64,000 nt of DNA, from assembly GCA_913056235.1 (NCBI GenBank), contig CAJXMW010000001.1, positions 868,001-932,000 on the forward strand, written 5' to 3'. The stretch is from an uncultured Fodinibius sp. Its GTDB lineage: Bacteria > Bacteroidota > Rhodothermia > Balneolales > Balneolaceae. The notes under the pieces are model-generated. The model worked only from the letters and a program-made list of their open reading frames with translations, was not told where the DNA came from and did not search any database. Positions 8,053 to 16,745 of this stretch are shown piece by piece (the stretch's first letter is position 1; each line of letters starts with the position of its first letter). The position numbers were made by a program, and so were the translations under genes.

Positions 8053-9030
8053 TTACTGCTTAAATGAAAGCGATACGGTTCCTCCCGAAGTACGAGCCGA
8101 AATTTTGGGGCCGCCACCATTCAGCTTGCCGTGTACTTCATTGCGCTCAACATTGCCAGAAAAATTATGCAGATTTGTGCTTACATAACTGCCTTCCAGG
8201 TTGAGGTCAAGTCCCAGGTTTTCCGGTACGCTAATGTCCACATTGCCCCCGCTGGTGCGCAGATCTACAAATTGGCCAATAGAATTGAGATCAGCCGAAA
8301 TGCTGCCGCCGCTGGTTCGAGCTTCTACTGAACCGCTGATATTGGCTAGATCGATGTGTCCGCCACTGGTTTTCACTTTTAGATTTCCTTCCGAATTTTG
8401 CACGTCAATATGTCCACCGCTAGTGCGGGCATCCACATCACCCTGTACATCTGCTATTTCAACGTGACCGCCGGAAGTGCGTGCCTGGATGGTGCCTTTC
8501 AGATTTGCCAGCTGTAAGTGCCCGCCGCTGGTTGTTAATTCCTGATTGCCGGAAAGTCCGCGGGCTTCAATGTGGCCGCCACTGGTATTGAGATCGGTGC
8601 TCATCTCACGGGGCGTGTACACCACGAATGAGATAGAGGGATTGTTGTTTTTGCCAAAAATATTCCACCCGTTGTTTCCCCGTCGTTTGGCAATAGCTTG
8701 TACGGAGCGACCGGATTGCGAAATGTCGATGTCCCAGTCATCCAGATTGTTATCTTCCGGCAGCAGATTGCGTCCATTTTTCCGCACATACATTTCCACA
8801 CGAACGGAATTGTCGGATGATCCCTTGACAGTAATATGCCCGCCAGAAGTTTCAACGTTCAGTTTACCGGGTGTAGATATATCAAATGATTCAATGCGAT
8901 AGGGCTCATCCTGTGAGGCCATTGCGCTGCCGGGAGTGGCCTTGGCCGGCAAGATCAGCAGTAGGGTAGCAAATATTGATAAAATAAGAGCGAAGGCGAC
9001 TTTGGTAATATACGTTTGTCGAGCAGTCAT
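8053..9030 (-). CDS. DUF4097 family beta-strand repeat protein
   Basis: A 325-residue exported protein (hydrophobic signal at residues about 8-31). The body is a regular beta structure: the motif TSGGH(I/L/V) recurs about every 17-20 residues between residues about 60 and 320, with sister copies TSGGS and TSGGN near the end. This is the DUF4097 (toastrack-like) pattern, often annotated as putative adhesin. A ribosome site GGAG sits 7 bp before the ATG. It is single-gene, convergent with the Bor-like pair and divergent from proline dehydrogenase. Whether it binds surfaces, lipids or envelope proteins is unknown. Confidence 0.82.
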   Translation of the reverse strand: MTARQTYITKVAFALILSIFATLLLILPAKATPGSAMASQDEPYRIESFDISTPGKLNVETSGGHITVKGSSDNSVRVEMYVRKNGRNLLPEDNNLDDWDIDISQSGRSVQAIAKRRGNNGWNIFGKNNNPSISFVVYTPREMSTDLNTSGGHIEARGLSGNQELTTSGGHLQLANLKGTIQARTSGGHVEIADVQGDVDARTSGGHIDVQNSEGNLKVKTSGGHIDLANISGSVEARTSGGSISADLNSIGQFVDLRTSGGNVDISVPENLGLDLNLEGSYVSTNLHNFSGNVERNEVHGKLNGGGPKISARTSGGTVSLSFKQ

Positions 9031-9176
9031 AAATATCTCCAGAATTTTTTGGTCAGTGATAACATAACCACAATACGTTGCTCTGCCAGAAGTGTTTCAG
9101 TTGCAGTGTGGGGAAGATGCTTGCAATTCATTATTTTCAGACAGCTTTTAACGTCAGACAAATTTTTAGTGGATTT

Positions 9177-10028
9177 ATGAAGTTACCTTTTTTTCTTGCA
9201 AAGCGATTTGTTGCTGGTGAATCTTTCCAGGAAGCAGCACCAAAAGTCGAACAGCTAAACGAGAAAGAGATCAAAATAACGCTCGATCTGCTCGGAGAAA
9301 ATGTTGAGGATCGGCAGATGGCTGACGATACCGTAGAAAGCTATATCGACTTGCTGAAAAATATTAATGAGGCGGGACTCGACAGCACCATCTCGATAAA
9401 GCTTACCATGATGGGTCTGGATATTGATCACAGTTATTGCAGAGAAAATCTTTTTAAGCTGCTTGATGTAGCTCGCGAAAACGATCAGTTTGTTCGCATC
9501 GATATGGAGGGCTCAGACTATACGCAGGCTACTATCGATATTTTCAAAGAAGCTTTTCAAGAATACGGCAAGCATGTGGGTATTGTGCTCCAGGCCTATC
9601 TGCACCGGACCAAAAAAGACGTTGAGGAATTAGCCGAGATGGGCGCTGATGTACGCCTTTGCAAAGGAGCCTATAAAGAACCGGCTGATATTGCAATACA
9701 GAAGATGAGCGAGATTCGCGAAGCCTATAAAGAGTACGCCAAAATACTGCTCGAGAAAACGCCTTACCCACGCATTGCCACCCATGATGATGAGTTGATC
9801 AACTGGGTGAAAGCCTTTACAAAAGAGAACAACATCGGCCCATCACGATTTGAGTTTCAGATGCTTTACGGCTTGCGCCAGGAAACGATGGAAGAGTTTG
9901 TGCAAGAGGGATACATTGCACGTATTTACGTGCCCTTTGGCACTATGTGGTTCCCCTATTTCAAACGCCGTTTGATGGAGCGCAAGGAAAACATCTGGTT
10001 TGTGCTGTCCACGATGTTTCAAAGCTGA
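9177..10028 (+). CDS. proline dehydrogenase
   Basis: FAD enzyme that oxidises L-proline to pyrroline-5-carboxylate and passes electrons to the quinone pool. The short monofunctional TIM-barrel form is seen from KRFVAGES through TLDLLGENV, SIKLTMMGLDID, IDMEGSDYT, VLQAYLHRT and VRLCKGAYKEP, to the flavin/substrate end RIYVPFGTMWFPYFKRRL. No P5C dehydrogenase domain is attached. I place the start at ATG 9177 (MKLPFFLAKRF), giving 283 residues, because the region before it looks like leader DNA; ATG 9117 (+20 residues) or TTG 9078 (+33) are alternatives. The DoxX-like gene begins 3 bp after its stop, so the two are probably cotranscribed. Confidence 0.92.
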   Translation: MKLPFFLAKRFVAGESFQEAAPKVEQLNEKEIKITLDLLGENVEDRQMADDTVESYIDLLKNINEAGLDSTISIKLTMMGLDIDHSYCRENLFKLLDVARENDQFVRIDMEGSDYTQATIDIFKEAFQEYGKHVGIVLQAYLHRTKKDVEELAEMGADVRLCKGAYKEPADIAIQKMSEIREAYKEYAKILLEKTPYPRIATHDDELINWVKAFTKENNIGPSRFEFQMLYGLRQETMEEFVQEGYIARIYVPFGTMWFPYFKRRLMERKENIWFVLSTMFQS

Positions 10029-10031
10029 CCC

Positions 10032-10409
10032 ATGGCTATATTCACTCCTGAAATACACCGCTATATAATTGCCGGCATCTTTCTGGTTACGGGGCTTCTA
10101 CACTTCATCAAGCCGCAGATATTTGTGAGTATTATGCCGGATTACATTCCTTATCACTTGCCAATGGTGTACATCAGCGGGTTGGGTGAACTATTGGGAG
10201 CAATCGGTATTATGGTTCCTCAAACACAGGTCTTGGCAGCTTGGGGACTCAATCTGTTACTCGTGGCCGTCTTTCCAGCAAACATCAACATGGCCGTGGT
10301 GGCGGTCCAGAAGTCGGGCTATTTTGCCTGGTATAGCATCGGAACCCTGTTGCGATTGCCCCTCCAATTGGTGCTCATCTATTGGGTTTATTGGGCATGC
10401 ATTAAGTGA
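10032..10409 (+). CDS. DoxX-like small membrane protein
   Basis: A 125-residue protein with about four transmembrane segments, matching the DoxX/DoxD-like fold (IIAGIFLVTGLLHFIKPQIF, then YISGLGELLGAIGIMVPQ). DoxX-like proteins are membrane components tied to redox reactions in a few systems, but most are uncharacterised. Its ATG is 3 bp after the proline dehydrogenase stop, so it may assist or be co-regulated with proline oxidation (inference). No catalytic residues can be named. Confidence 0.8.
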   Translation: MAIFTPEIHRYIIAGIFLVTGLLHFIKPQIFVSIMPDYIPYHLPMVYISGLGELLGAIGIMVPQTQVLAAWGLNLLLVAVFPANINMAVVAVQKSGYFAWYSIGTLLRLPLQLVLIYWVYWACIK

Positions 10410-10483
10410 AAACAGGAAGTAGAACAAAAACTCTTTCACTTCTCCCTTTTGCCATTTCACCTTTCCCTTGTACCTTTTGATTT

Positions 10484-12652
10484 ATGACCGATCGATTATC
10501 ACATAGCTACTTGAGACTTCTGGGGCCTATTTTGACGGGTACCGTTTTGCTTTTCACCCCTTTGCTCGGCGATTTTCATATTGAGTCAGCACTACTTGTT
10601 GCGTTGATCGGCTGCTTTTGGGCGGGTATTCGTGCTTGCAAGATGGATGCTGCCAAGAATGATTTCTGGGATGCACTCCAGATTGCAGGGGATATTTTTC
10701 TCGTTGGATTGCCACTGCTGCTCAATGCCCTGATAACCGGCTGTTTTAGTATTCACGGGTTGGGATTCTGGCTCATATTCCCGTTGCCCAGCGTCTATTT
10801 TGGATACGCTATTGGACGACTGCTTCGATTGTGGCAACTGCCTTACTGGCGTGCGATTGCAGTAGCAATACTTTTGACGGTTTCTGTTGGCCTTTTTTTG
10901 TTTGAGTTGCTTAACTACCCGCAGGTCTACTTTTTTAATCACGTGTGGGGCGGCTGGCCGGGTCCCATTTATGACGAAGTTGTTCAGGTAAGTAGCAGTG
11001 CTGTATTTTTCCGAGCCGTGACGGTGCTCTGGGCAGTGTTGTTGTGGCACCTTCCAGAGGTGAACCGAGATCAATACGCAAAATGGATTGTCGGCTTTGC
11101 CGCGATAGGCATTTTGGTGGGGTACACACAGTTGACGGGATTTGGCGTGATCTCTCCGCGATCGCATCTGCAGAACGTGCTCGGCGGGCACCAATCGACC
11201 GACCATTTTGAACTCTATTATGATAAACGGCTTTACAGTGACTACGAAATAGACCTGCTGGCGAAAGAGCATGAATTTTATTACCGCCAAATTGCCAATC
11301 AGTTAGCACTGCCGGCGCGCGACTCAACCAATAAAATCGAGAGTTATCTATACGGACATCCCTGGCAGAAGAAAGCGCTGGTAGGTGCCAAATTTACCAG
11401 TTACGTGCCGGTGTGGCTGCAGCAGGATCAGCTACATATTGCAAAGCAGCAAATTGATCGCAGTTTAAAGCATGAGCTGGTGCACGTGATGGCCAAACAG
11501 TTTGGCAACGTGCTTTTCAACGCAAGCTGGAGCATCGGCCTGATTGAGGGATTGGCGGTAGCTATTGACGGCGGATTTTCAAAAACGTCTACCGTGGATC
11601 AAATTGTCGTTTCCGAAAAACCGTACCCCAAGGCTAAACAATTGCAGCAGTCTTTTTCGCCGCTGGGATTTTACGGCGGCCGCTCGGGCGTTAACTATAT
11701 CACCAGCGGATCGTTTGTGCAGTATCTGATGCGGCGTTATCCCATTGCAAATCTTAAAGAAGCGTACCGCAGTGGCGATCTTGCAGGAGCTTATCCCAAG
11801 GGCTGGGAGCAGTTGACCCGCGAGTGGCACCAGCACTTGGATTCGGTTCAGGTTGACTCCGTGGATCAACAAGTAGCTAGCCAGATTTATAGCATCCCTT
11901 CACTTTTCGAGCAGGCTTGTCCACATGTGGTATCGGACTTTGCCGAAACTTGGGACACCTTTCACTTTTATGAAGCCGAGCGGGATACTACCAAGATGCT
12001 GCAGGCATTGGATAAGGCACTGTCTGCAGCCGACAGCGTGGCGCCCATCAAAGCACAATGGAGTTACCATCATTTGGTTAATGGCGACTATCAGCAAGTG
12101 CAACAAGCAGCGGCGCGGCAGGATACGACAGTGGAACTGCAACTGCTCTATGCCGACGCTTTTGCGTTATTCGGGAACACGAACAGGGCGGCATTGTTTA
12201 TGGATCGGGCCCAGAACCTGTTTCAACAGCAGCCCGATTCGATCCTGAAACCGGCTCTCGATACGCGTCTCGATTCTGTGCAGTGGCAGATATACCGGCA
12301 GTTAACCTATTACCATAATTGGCCGGACAGTACTACTTTTGCCAAAGCTAATGATCGAACCAAGGTCCGGAGCGTGCGCAAAGCCATCGATCGTGAGCGG
12401 TGGATATTAGTTAATCAGTATGCCGCTCAGTTGGTGAAAGAACAGTTGCACCAGCGATATTTTGATGAGTACCAGCGGCTCATTCACCACTTGGCTTTTC
12501 AGGGTAACATTGAGTTGGCTTCCCGCTTGATTGGAAAACTATCGGCAATCTCGCTGCGGGAACGATATCGCGAGCGACTTGAGCAAGAGAGGAAATGGCT
12601 TCTTTTTCTAAGTGCCCAAATTTGTAAGCCGGGAAACCAAGATAATTTGTAA
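10484..12652 (+). CDS. membrane protein with gluzincin-like (peptidase MA) domain and TPR-like tail
   Basis: A 722-residue protein in three parts. Residues about 10-240 hold seven or so hydrophobic segments. Residues about 245-440 hold a zinc protease-like core: HELVH (His330, Glu331, His334) and, 20 residues on, Glu355 in GLIEGLAVA, the gluzincin arrangement HExxH...E. Residues about 470-715 are helical and TPR-like. I know of no characterised member. It is likely a membrane-anchored peptidase of the MA clan acting on the outer side, but topology and substrate are not shown by the sequence. It follows the proline dehydrogenase/DoxX pair after 74 bp and may be its own unit. Confidence 0.75.
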   Translation: MTDRLSHSYLRLLGPILTGTVLLFTPLLGDFHIESALLVALIGCFWAGIRACKMDAAKNDFWDALQIAGDIFLVGLPLLLNALITGCFSIHGLGFWLIFPLPSVYFGYAIGRLLRLWQLPYWRAIAVAILLTVSVGLFLFELLNYPQVYFFNHVWGGWPGPIYDEVVQVSSSAVFFRAVTVLWAVLLWHLPEVNRDQYAKWIVGFAAIGILVGYTQLTGFGVISPRSHLQNVLGGHQSTDHFELYYDKRLYSDYEIDLLAKEHEFYYRQIANQLALPARDSTNKIESYLYGHPWQKKALVGAKFTSYVPVWLQQDQLHIAKQQIDRSLKHELVHVMAKQFGNVLFNASWSIGLIEGLAVAIDGGFSKTSTVDQIVVSEKPYPKAKQLQQSFSPLGFYGGRSGVNYITSGSFVQYLMRRYPIANLKEAYRSGDLAGAYPKGWEQLTREWHQHLDSVQVDSVDQQVASQIYSIPSLFEQACPHVVSDFAETWDTFHFYEAERDTTKMLQALDKALSAADSVAPIKAQWSYHHLVNGDYQQVQQAAARQDTTVELQLLYADAFALFGNTNRAALFMDRAQNLFQQQPDSILKPALDTRLDSVQWQIYRQLTYYHNWPDSTTFAKANDRTKVRSVRKAIDRERWILVNQYAAQLVKEQLHQRYFDEYQRLIHHLAFQGNIELASRLIGKLSAISLRERYRERLEQERKWLLFLSAQICKPGNQDNL

Positions 12653-12689
12653 TTTGAAGTTTGTGAACGATCAACCAATAGTGCTATAA

Positions 12690-12866
12690 AAAACAATTCG
12701 TTTGTGTTTTGTGATGATTGGGTCGGTGGCCTTGGCCCAGAATATGGACACTACCAAAGTGCAGAAACCCAAAACGTTTGAGATGCAGTGGAAAGACTCT
12801 ACATTTTACTTTCATTTATCAGTACAAGTACTTTCGCTATCAGTTCAAGAAATGGTTCTTCCATGA
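12690..12866 (+). pseudogene. possible remnant of a small secreted protein gene
   Basis: In one frame the region reads as a signal-peptide-like leader (KTIRLCFVMIGSVALAQ) followed by NMDTTKVQKPKTFEMQWKDS and then a quick stop. The codon where a start is expected (12687) is TAA, so a start could only be the ATG at 12714 inside the leader. The pattern looks like the 5' end of an exported-protein gene that lost its start and frame; secreted YciI-like proteins of Bacteroidota look similar, but that is a guess. Confidence 0.3.
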
Positions 12867-13155
12867 GTTACTTTTTATAAATTTTCCATACTATTGGATG
12901 CAATCTTTCTCTTAATCTGCGTATCAACGTTTGAGTGAATTAGCACATCCTTTCCATCTGGTATTTTCTGGGGTAGATCTAGCTGCGGCATTTCTATGTT
13001 GGATATGATACATCGGCACATTTCAGCAAGATTTTTGGCTGAAAACCCAGCGAATAAAAAGTAGCAGCCGAGCCATAATATTATTTTATGATCGTGTAAG
13101 CTTTTCTTAAACTAGGATTACAGCAATATAAAAACCTAAAATCGGGAGCAGAATT
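12867..13155. other. ferritin upstream region
   Basis: About 290 bp without a supported gene. The last 15 bp carry the ferritin ribosome site (GGGAGCAG). No clear iron-responsive palindrome was found by eye. Confidence 0.4.
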
Positions 13156-13671
13156 ATGATTGAGAAGAAAGTTCAAGATCAAGTTAACGATCAAATTCAA
13201 GCGGAATTTCAATCCGGGTGGCTTTACCTGGCCTACGCGGCTTGGTTCGAAGAGCGTGACCTGGACGGTTTTGGCAACTGGATGCGTATTCAGTGGCAGG
13301 AAGAACAGGAGCACGGTATGAAATTTTATGATCACATCCTGCGGCGGGGCGGTGAGGTTGAGTTGAAGGATCTGGAAAAGCCTACAGTGGAAGCCGAAAG
13401 TGTCGTGGATGTTTTCGAGGCTGTACTTGCACACGAGCAGTACATCACCAAGCGGATTCACAGCTTGTACGACATGGCCCGCGAAGAGGGCGATTACCCG
13501 CTGCAGACGTTGCTCAACTGGTTTATCGACGAGCAGGTCGAGGAAGAGGAGATGGCCGAATCAATTCTTGAGCGTCTTAAAATGGTTGCCGATGACAGCG
13601 CCGCACTGTATATGATGGATCAAGAACTGGCCGCCCGAAGTCCCCAGAAAGATGGAGAAGAACAGCAGTAA
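13156..13671 (+). CDS. non-heme ferritin
   Basis: Cytoplasmic iron-storage protein that oxidises Fe(II) and stores it as a mineral in a 24-mer. The 171-residue four-helix bundle shows the ferroxidase signature: FEERDLDGFGNWMRIQWQEE with QEHGMKFYDHI (Glu/His ligands of the di-iron site), and on a later helix VEEEEMAESILERLK. Bacterial ferritin (FtnA) type rather than bacterioferritin, since no haem-binding methionine is evident. Its last 20 bp overlap the DUF3267 gene, so the two are translationally linked. Confidence 0.95.
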   Translation: MIEKKVQDQVNDQIQAEFQSGWLYLAYAAWFEERDLDGFGNWMRIQWQEEQEHGMKFYDHILRRGGEVELKDLEKPTVEAESVVDVFEAVLAHEQYITKRIHSLYDMAREEGDYPLQTLLNWFIDEQVEEEEMAESILERLKMVADDSAALYMMDQELAARSPQKDGEEQQ

Positions 13672-14209
13672 CGAATACACGCTTAGTTTTGCCGCCGCCA
13701 ACGGCTATGCGCTGGCAATCGTGTTTCCCATCGTGGCTTTGCTAGTAGTACCCTATGGATGGCTGTACGGTTTTAAAACCCTCGGCTATGATCTGGCTGG
13801 ATTCTTAGTGAGTCCCCTTCTTTTTTTTATCAGCATCATCGTTGGCACGGTGGTCCACGAGTTTATCCATGCAATTTGCTGGTCGTGGCTGGATGACATC
13901 CCGTGGGCTAAGATCCATTTTGGATTCAAGTGGAAGATGCTGACGCCCTATGTACATTGTCCAGAGCCAGTAGAGGTGAACAACTATCGTTGGGGCGTGA
14001 TCATGCCGGGTATCGTACTTGGCATTGTGCCTTATCTTGTGGCGCTGGTATTGCAAAATGGCTGGCTGCTGGGCTTTGGACTTTTCTTTACGCTGGCGGC
14101 GGGGGGTGATATCTTGATCCTGTGGCTGTTGCGTGGAGTAACAGCAGGAAATAAAGTGCAAGATCATCCCGACTTGGTGGGCTGCAGAGTCGTGGATAGC
14201 GAGGTGTAA
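13652..14209 (+). CDS. DUF3267 family membrane zincin
   Basis: A 185-residue protein with about four transmembrane segments and an intramembrane HEFIH motif (His69, Glu70, His73) in GTVVHEFIHAICW, the mark of the DUF3267 group of putative site-2-like zinc proteases. The ATG lies inside the ferritin gene (20-bp overlap), implying coupled translation. There is no PDZ domain and the classical second M50 motif is not obvious, so activity is uncertain. A role in iron or envelope homeostasis is only suggested by the overlap with ferritin. It converges on the last gene of the curli locus with a 15-bp gap. Confidence 0.82.
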   Translation: MEKNSSNEYTLSFAAANGYALAIVFPIVALLVVPYGWLYGFKTLGYDLAGFLVSPLLFFISIIVGTVVHEFIHAICWSWLDDIPWAKIHFGFKWKMLTPYVHCPEPVEVNNYRWGVIMPGIVLGIVPYLVALVLQNGWLLGFGLFFTLAAGGDILILWLLRGVTAGNKVQDHPDLVGCRVVDSEV

Positions 14210-14224
14210 GAACTAATCCAGCAG

Positions 14225-14863
14225 CTATTTCGGTTCTTTTATCCAGATACCTGATACTGCGACTGAATCAACCGTTGCATCACGGATGAACTTCTTGAAT
14301 TCACCAAAGTTCTGTTCTTGTGGATCCAGTTTCTCACTGGTAATCTCGTAGTAGTACGTATTTTTGTCAGTGTAAATATCAAAATATACCTCGAATTGTC
14401 CGATTGGATCCTTGCTGCTGGTATTGCTGACTTTGTATTCGATATCCACGTCGGAGCTGTCGGCCGGTCCCGTCTGATACCATGACGTGACGGTTGCCTC
14501 CACCATTTCATTGGCAGTGCTTTCTTCGTCATTGGGTTCAATTACAATGCGGGCAGAGGTCGTACGGTTCTCTCTCACCATAATGGTCACGACTTCTTTC
14601 TTGTAACCCGATTTCGAAACACGGATTTGATAGCTGCCGGTAGGTACGCTGGTTAATTTAAATTTGCCACTACCGTCGGTCAGCATTACTTCTGTGGCCG
14701 GTGTTGTTTCTATGCTTACACCCTGGATAGTTTGTTGAGTTTCGCTGTGCATTACGCTCCCGTCGATATTGCCGAATAATTCGGTATCAACAATTTCGGT
14801 AGCGCATGACGATAGCAGTATCGACATGCATAACATAGCTGCTGTTTTGATGATCGTTTTCAT
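14225..14863 (-). CDS. curli-locus terminal lipoprotein with carboxypeptidase-regulatory-like domain
   Basis: A 212-residue lipoprotein; I start at ATG 14863 because it opens a clean SPII signal (MKTIIKTAAMLCMSILLSSC, Cys20). Residues about 30-110 form a carboxypeptidase-regulatory / CNA-B-like beta sandwich (GNIDGSVMHSETQQTIQGVSI through GSYQIRVSKSGYKKEVVTI). Residues about 120-205 form a second beta domain (VEATVTSWYQTGPADSSDV..., FEVYFDIYTDKNTYYYEI), perhaps FxLYD-like. It is the last gene of the minus-strand curli cluster, 19 bp after the third curlin-type gene. A role as surface anchor or fibre-associated factor is inferred from position. Confidence 0.75.
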   Translation of the reverse strand: MKTIIKTAAMLCMSILLSSCATEIVDTELFGNIDGSVMHSETQQTIQGVSIETTPATEVMLTDGSGKFKLTSVPTGSYQIRVSKSGYKKEVVTIMVRENRTTSARIVIEPNDEESTANEMVEATVTSWYQTGPADSSDVDIEYKVSNTSSKDPIGQFEVYFDIYTDKNTYYYEITSEKLDPQEQNFGEFKKFIRDATVDSVAVSGIWIKEPK

Positions 14864-14882
14864 AAGAGTTGCACCCGTTAAA

Positions 14883-15446
14883 TCAGTTGTTTTCGATGAT
14901 AATGGGGATCGAACGTCCTGTATTTTGTATTGATAGCGGAACTGATCCCACTCCCTGTTGTTGTAGTTGGAAGCCAAAGTTTGTGTGTAGGGCATTAAAT
15001 TGCAGGTTTGACCCCGAAATCTGGATATTGTTTTGGAGCCCAATGCCCAATTGAGTCATCCCAAACTCGTTAAAGTTACCCTCAATATTGATATTTGATG
15101 ATAAATTAAGCCCTTTCTGAATAAGTTGAGTGTTATTGTTATCGCCGTCAATATTAATTTCGCCCAAAATATTATATCCCTGTTGAGATATACCAGCGAT
15201 ATTATCGGATCCCAACATATTAATGCTGGCAGTATTATTTATACTTAATAGTGAGCCTCCCAAGCTGTTTAACCCGTTGAAAGCTGGAAAGGCAGTTACA
15301 AAATCTCTACTGAAGTTTTTAACTGCGTCGTTATGTTCAATAGAAGCTTGTTCGGGATACACTTCTATGTTTGTATCCTTTTGTTGCCCAAAAGCCATTA
15401 TGTAGGCTAGTCCCCATATGACAATAACTAATGTGATGTTTTTCAT
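14883..15446 (-). CDS. curlin-repeat protein, CsgB-like candidate
   Basis: A 187-residue secreted protein (signal MKNITLVIVIWGLAYIMAFGQ). Residues about 70-165 contain degenerate curlin repeats: NIAGISQQGYNILGEINI, NNNTQLIQKGLNLSSNINI and NEFGMTQLGIGLQNNIQI, i.e. Q-x-G-x-N spacing of about 22 residues. There are fewer and less regular repeats than in the two upstream curlins, plus an N-terminal non-repeat region and a hydrophobic C-terminal end (SIPIIIENN). That makes it the best candidate for a nucleator (CsgB) or capping subunit, though the assignment is inference. It sits between the larger curlin and the terminal lipoprotein. Confidence 0.78.
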   Translation of the reverse strand: MKNITLVIVIWGLAYIMAFGQQKDTNIEVYPEQASIEHNDAVKNFSRDFVTAFPAFNGLNSLGGSLLSINNTASINMLGSDNIAGISQQGYNILGEINIDGDNNNTQLIQKGLNLSSNINIEGNFNEFGMTQLGIGLQNNIQISGSNLQFNALHTNFGFQLQQQGVGSVPLSIQNTGRSIPIIIENN

Positions 15447-15497
15447 AACTATTCTCCCTGGTGGGGTTGGTTAATGGTTGTATCTAATTTAGAGAGG

Positions 15498-15523
15498 AAA
15501 GCATCCCAATCAAGGGATGCTTT
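15498..15523 (-). promoter_or_regulatory. intercistronic hairpin between curlin genes
   Basis: AAAGCATCCC (15498-15507) pairs with GGGATGCTTT (15514-15523), a 10-bp perfect stem with a 6-nt loop, just 3' of the larger curlin gene. T-runs after the stem on the minus strand are interrupted (TTTCCTCT), so it may be a leaky terminator or an mRNA-stabilising hairpin. Confidence 0.7.
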
Positions 15524-15550
15524 CAAAGGGTATTATTTTACGGGTACAAA

Positions 15551-16717
15551 CTATTGCATAATTGTTGAAGTATTATTGTTACCTGTGATAGCGGCATCAG
15601 CTGTGTTGCCGTAGCCATGCTGGCTGATAAGTACATCGTTGTAGTTGCCTACAATACGAACGCCATCGGCGGCATAGAGTCCAGATCCTATTTCATTCTG
15701 AGATCCGTACTGCGCGATTCCTACTTCGTTGTAGGATCCGTCGATACCTGCTGATATCATGTTGTCATCATTTACTTGCAGAGCTACGAACAAGTTTGAC
15801 GAGTTTCCTCCACCGTTTGAGAATCCTGATCCCGTACCGCGTGAATTCAAGAACAGTTGGTTGCCCGTACCCATTTGCCCGGTAATCATGGTATTACCAT
15901 CACCCCAGAGCTCAAGTACAGACTTGTTTTCAGAGCCAATCATGGCCTGTAAAACAGTATTGTCTGATCCATCCGTCATACGCTGTGTTACCTGGTTGTT
16001 ATCACCTTCAATAAAAGCGTAGTTGTTATTGCTTCTGCCAACTTGTTTTAGTGATGCCTGGTTATTGTCGCCATAGATATTGACGCCATTACCGCTCCAG
16101 GCATTTCCGTTGAACAGGCTCTGGAGAAATCCAAATGCTCCTGTTTGAGTACCTTGTAGCGACAGCGTGGGAACCTCAAAAAGGACACCTCCGATTTTGT
16201 TATAATCGCCGGCTTGCTCGACGGATACTTCGTTATCGCTGCCGGTAATTGAACCGGATAACAGGTTTCGGTACCCATCTTGCCGTATGTCAGCTGTGTT
16301 GTTGTTATTATTGCTGCCATTTGACGGACGGCCGAAGAGACCTGGGCCCGTACCACGAGCATTCAGATAAATGAAGTTTTGTGCGCCTTTTTGAAGCACA
16401 GTATACTCATTTTGATTGCCCCACAATTCAACTCTTTGCTGGTGATAACCGCCGTACTGAGATTGGCTGATGGTATTTTCATCTCCCACATTGTACAGGC
16501 TGGCATTTTGGGTGTAGCCATCTTGGGTAATGGTTGATGAGTTATCAACGCCTTCTTGCTTGACACTTGCTTCCGAGTTGAATGCTTTTACTTGTGTGAT
16601 GGTAGACGTGTTGTCATTACCATCAATATCTTGCGAAGCGCTATTCGATGCATTCTGAGCAAAAGCCGCAGAACAGGCGAATACAGATGCAAATAGTAGA
16701 GTTCCTAGTTTTTTCAT
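15551..16717 (-). CDS. large curlin-repeat amyloid subunit
   Basis: A 388-residue CsgA-type secreted subunit. The ribosome site AAAGGAG lies 6 bp before ATG 16717 and abuts the other ATG at 16723, so I use 16717. The signal (MKKLGTLLFASVFACSAAFA) is followed by about 15 imperfect 22-25-residue units with the curlin core N-x5-Q-x-G, such as DNTSTITQVKAFN, VDNSSTITQDGYTQN and NQASLKQVGRSNN. Glycine/asparagine-rich linkers occur twice (near GTGPGLFGRPSNGSN and GTGSGFSNGGGN), suggesting an internal duplication. It ends on a half repeat (NNNTSTIMQ). It is predicted to be exported through CsgG and to polymerise into functional amyloid. Confidence 0.9.
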   Translation of the reverse strand: MKKLGTLLFASVFACSAAFAQNASNSASQDIDGNDNTSTITQVKAFNSEASVKQEGVDNSSTITQDGYTQNASLYNVGDENTISQSQYGGYHQQRVELWGNQNEYTVLQKGAQNFIYLNARGTGPGLFGRPSNGSNNNNNTADIRQDGYRNLLSGSITGSDNEVSVEQAGDYNKIGGVLFEVPTLSLQGTQTGAFGFLQSLFNGNAWSGNGVNIYGDNNQASLKQVGRSNNNYAFIEGDNNQVTQRMTDGSDNTVLQAMIGSENKSVLELWGDGNTMITGQMGTGNQLFLNSRGTGSGFSNGGGNSSNLFVALQVNDDNMISAGIDGSYNEVGIAQYGSQNEIGSGLYAADGVRIVGNYNDVLISQHGYGNTADAAITGNNNTSTIMQ

Positions 16718-16745
16718 AATCATCTCCTTTAGGTAATGGATGATT

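Noticed and set aside
10592-11290. 232-codon minus-strand open frame
   Set aside because: Antisense to the membrane gluzincin gene, with a composition unlike a real protein.
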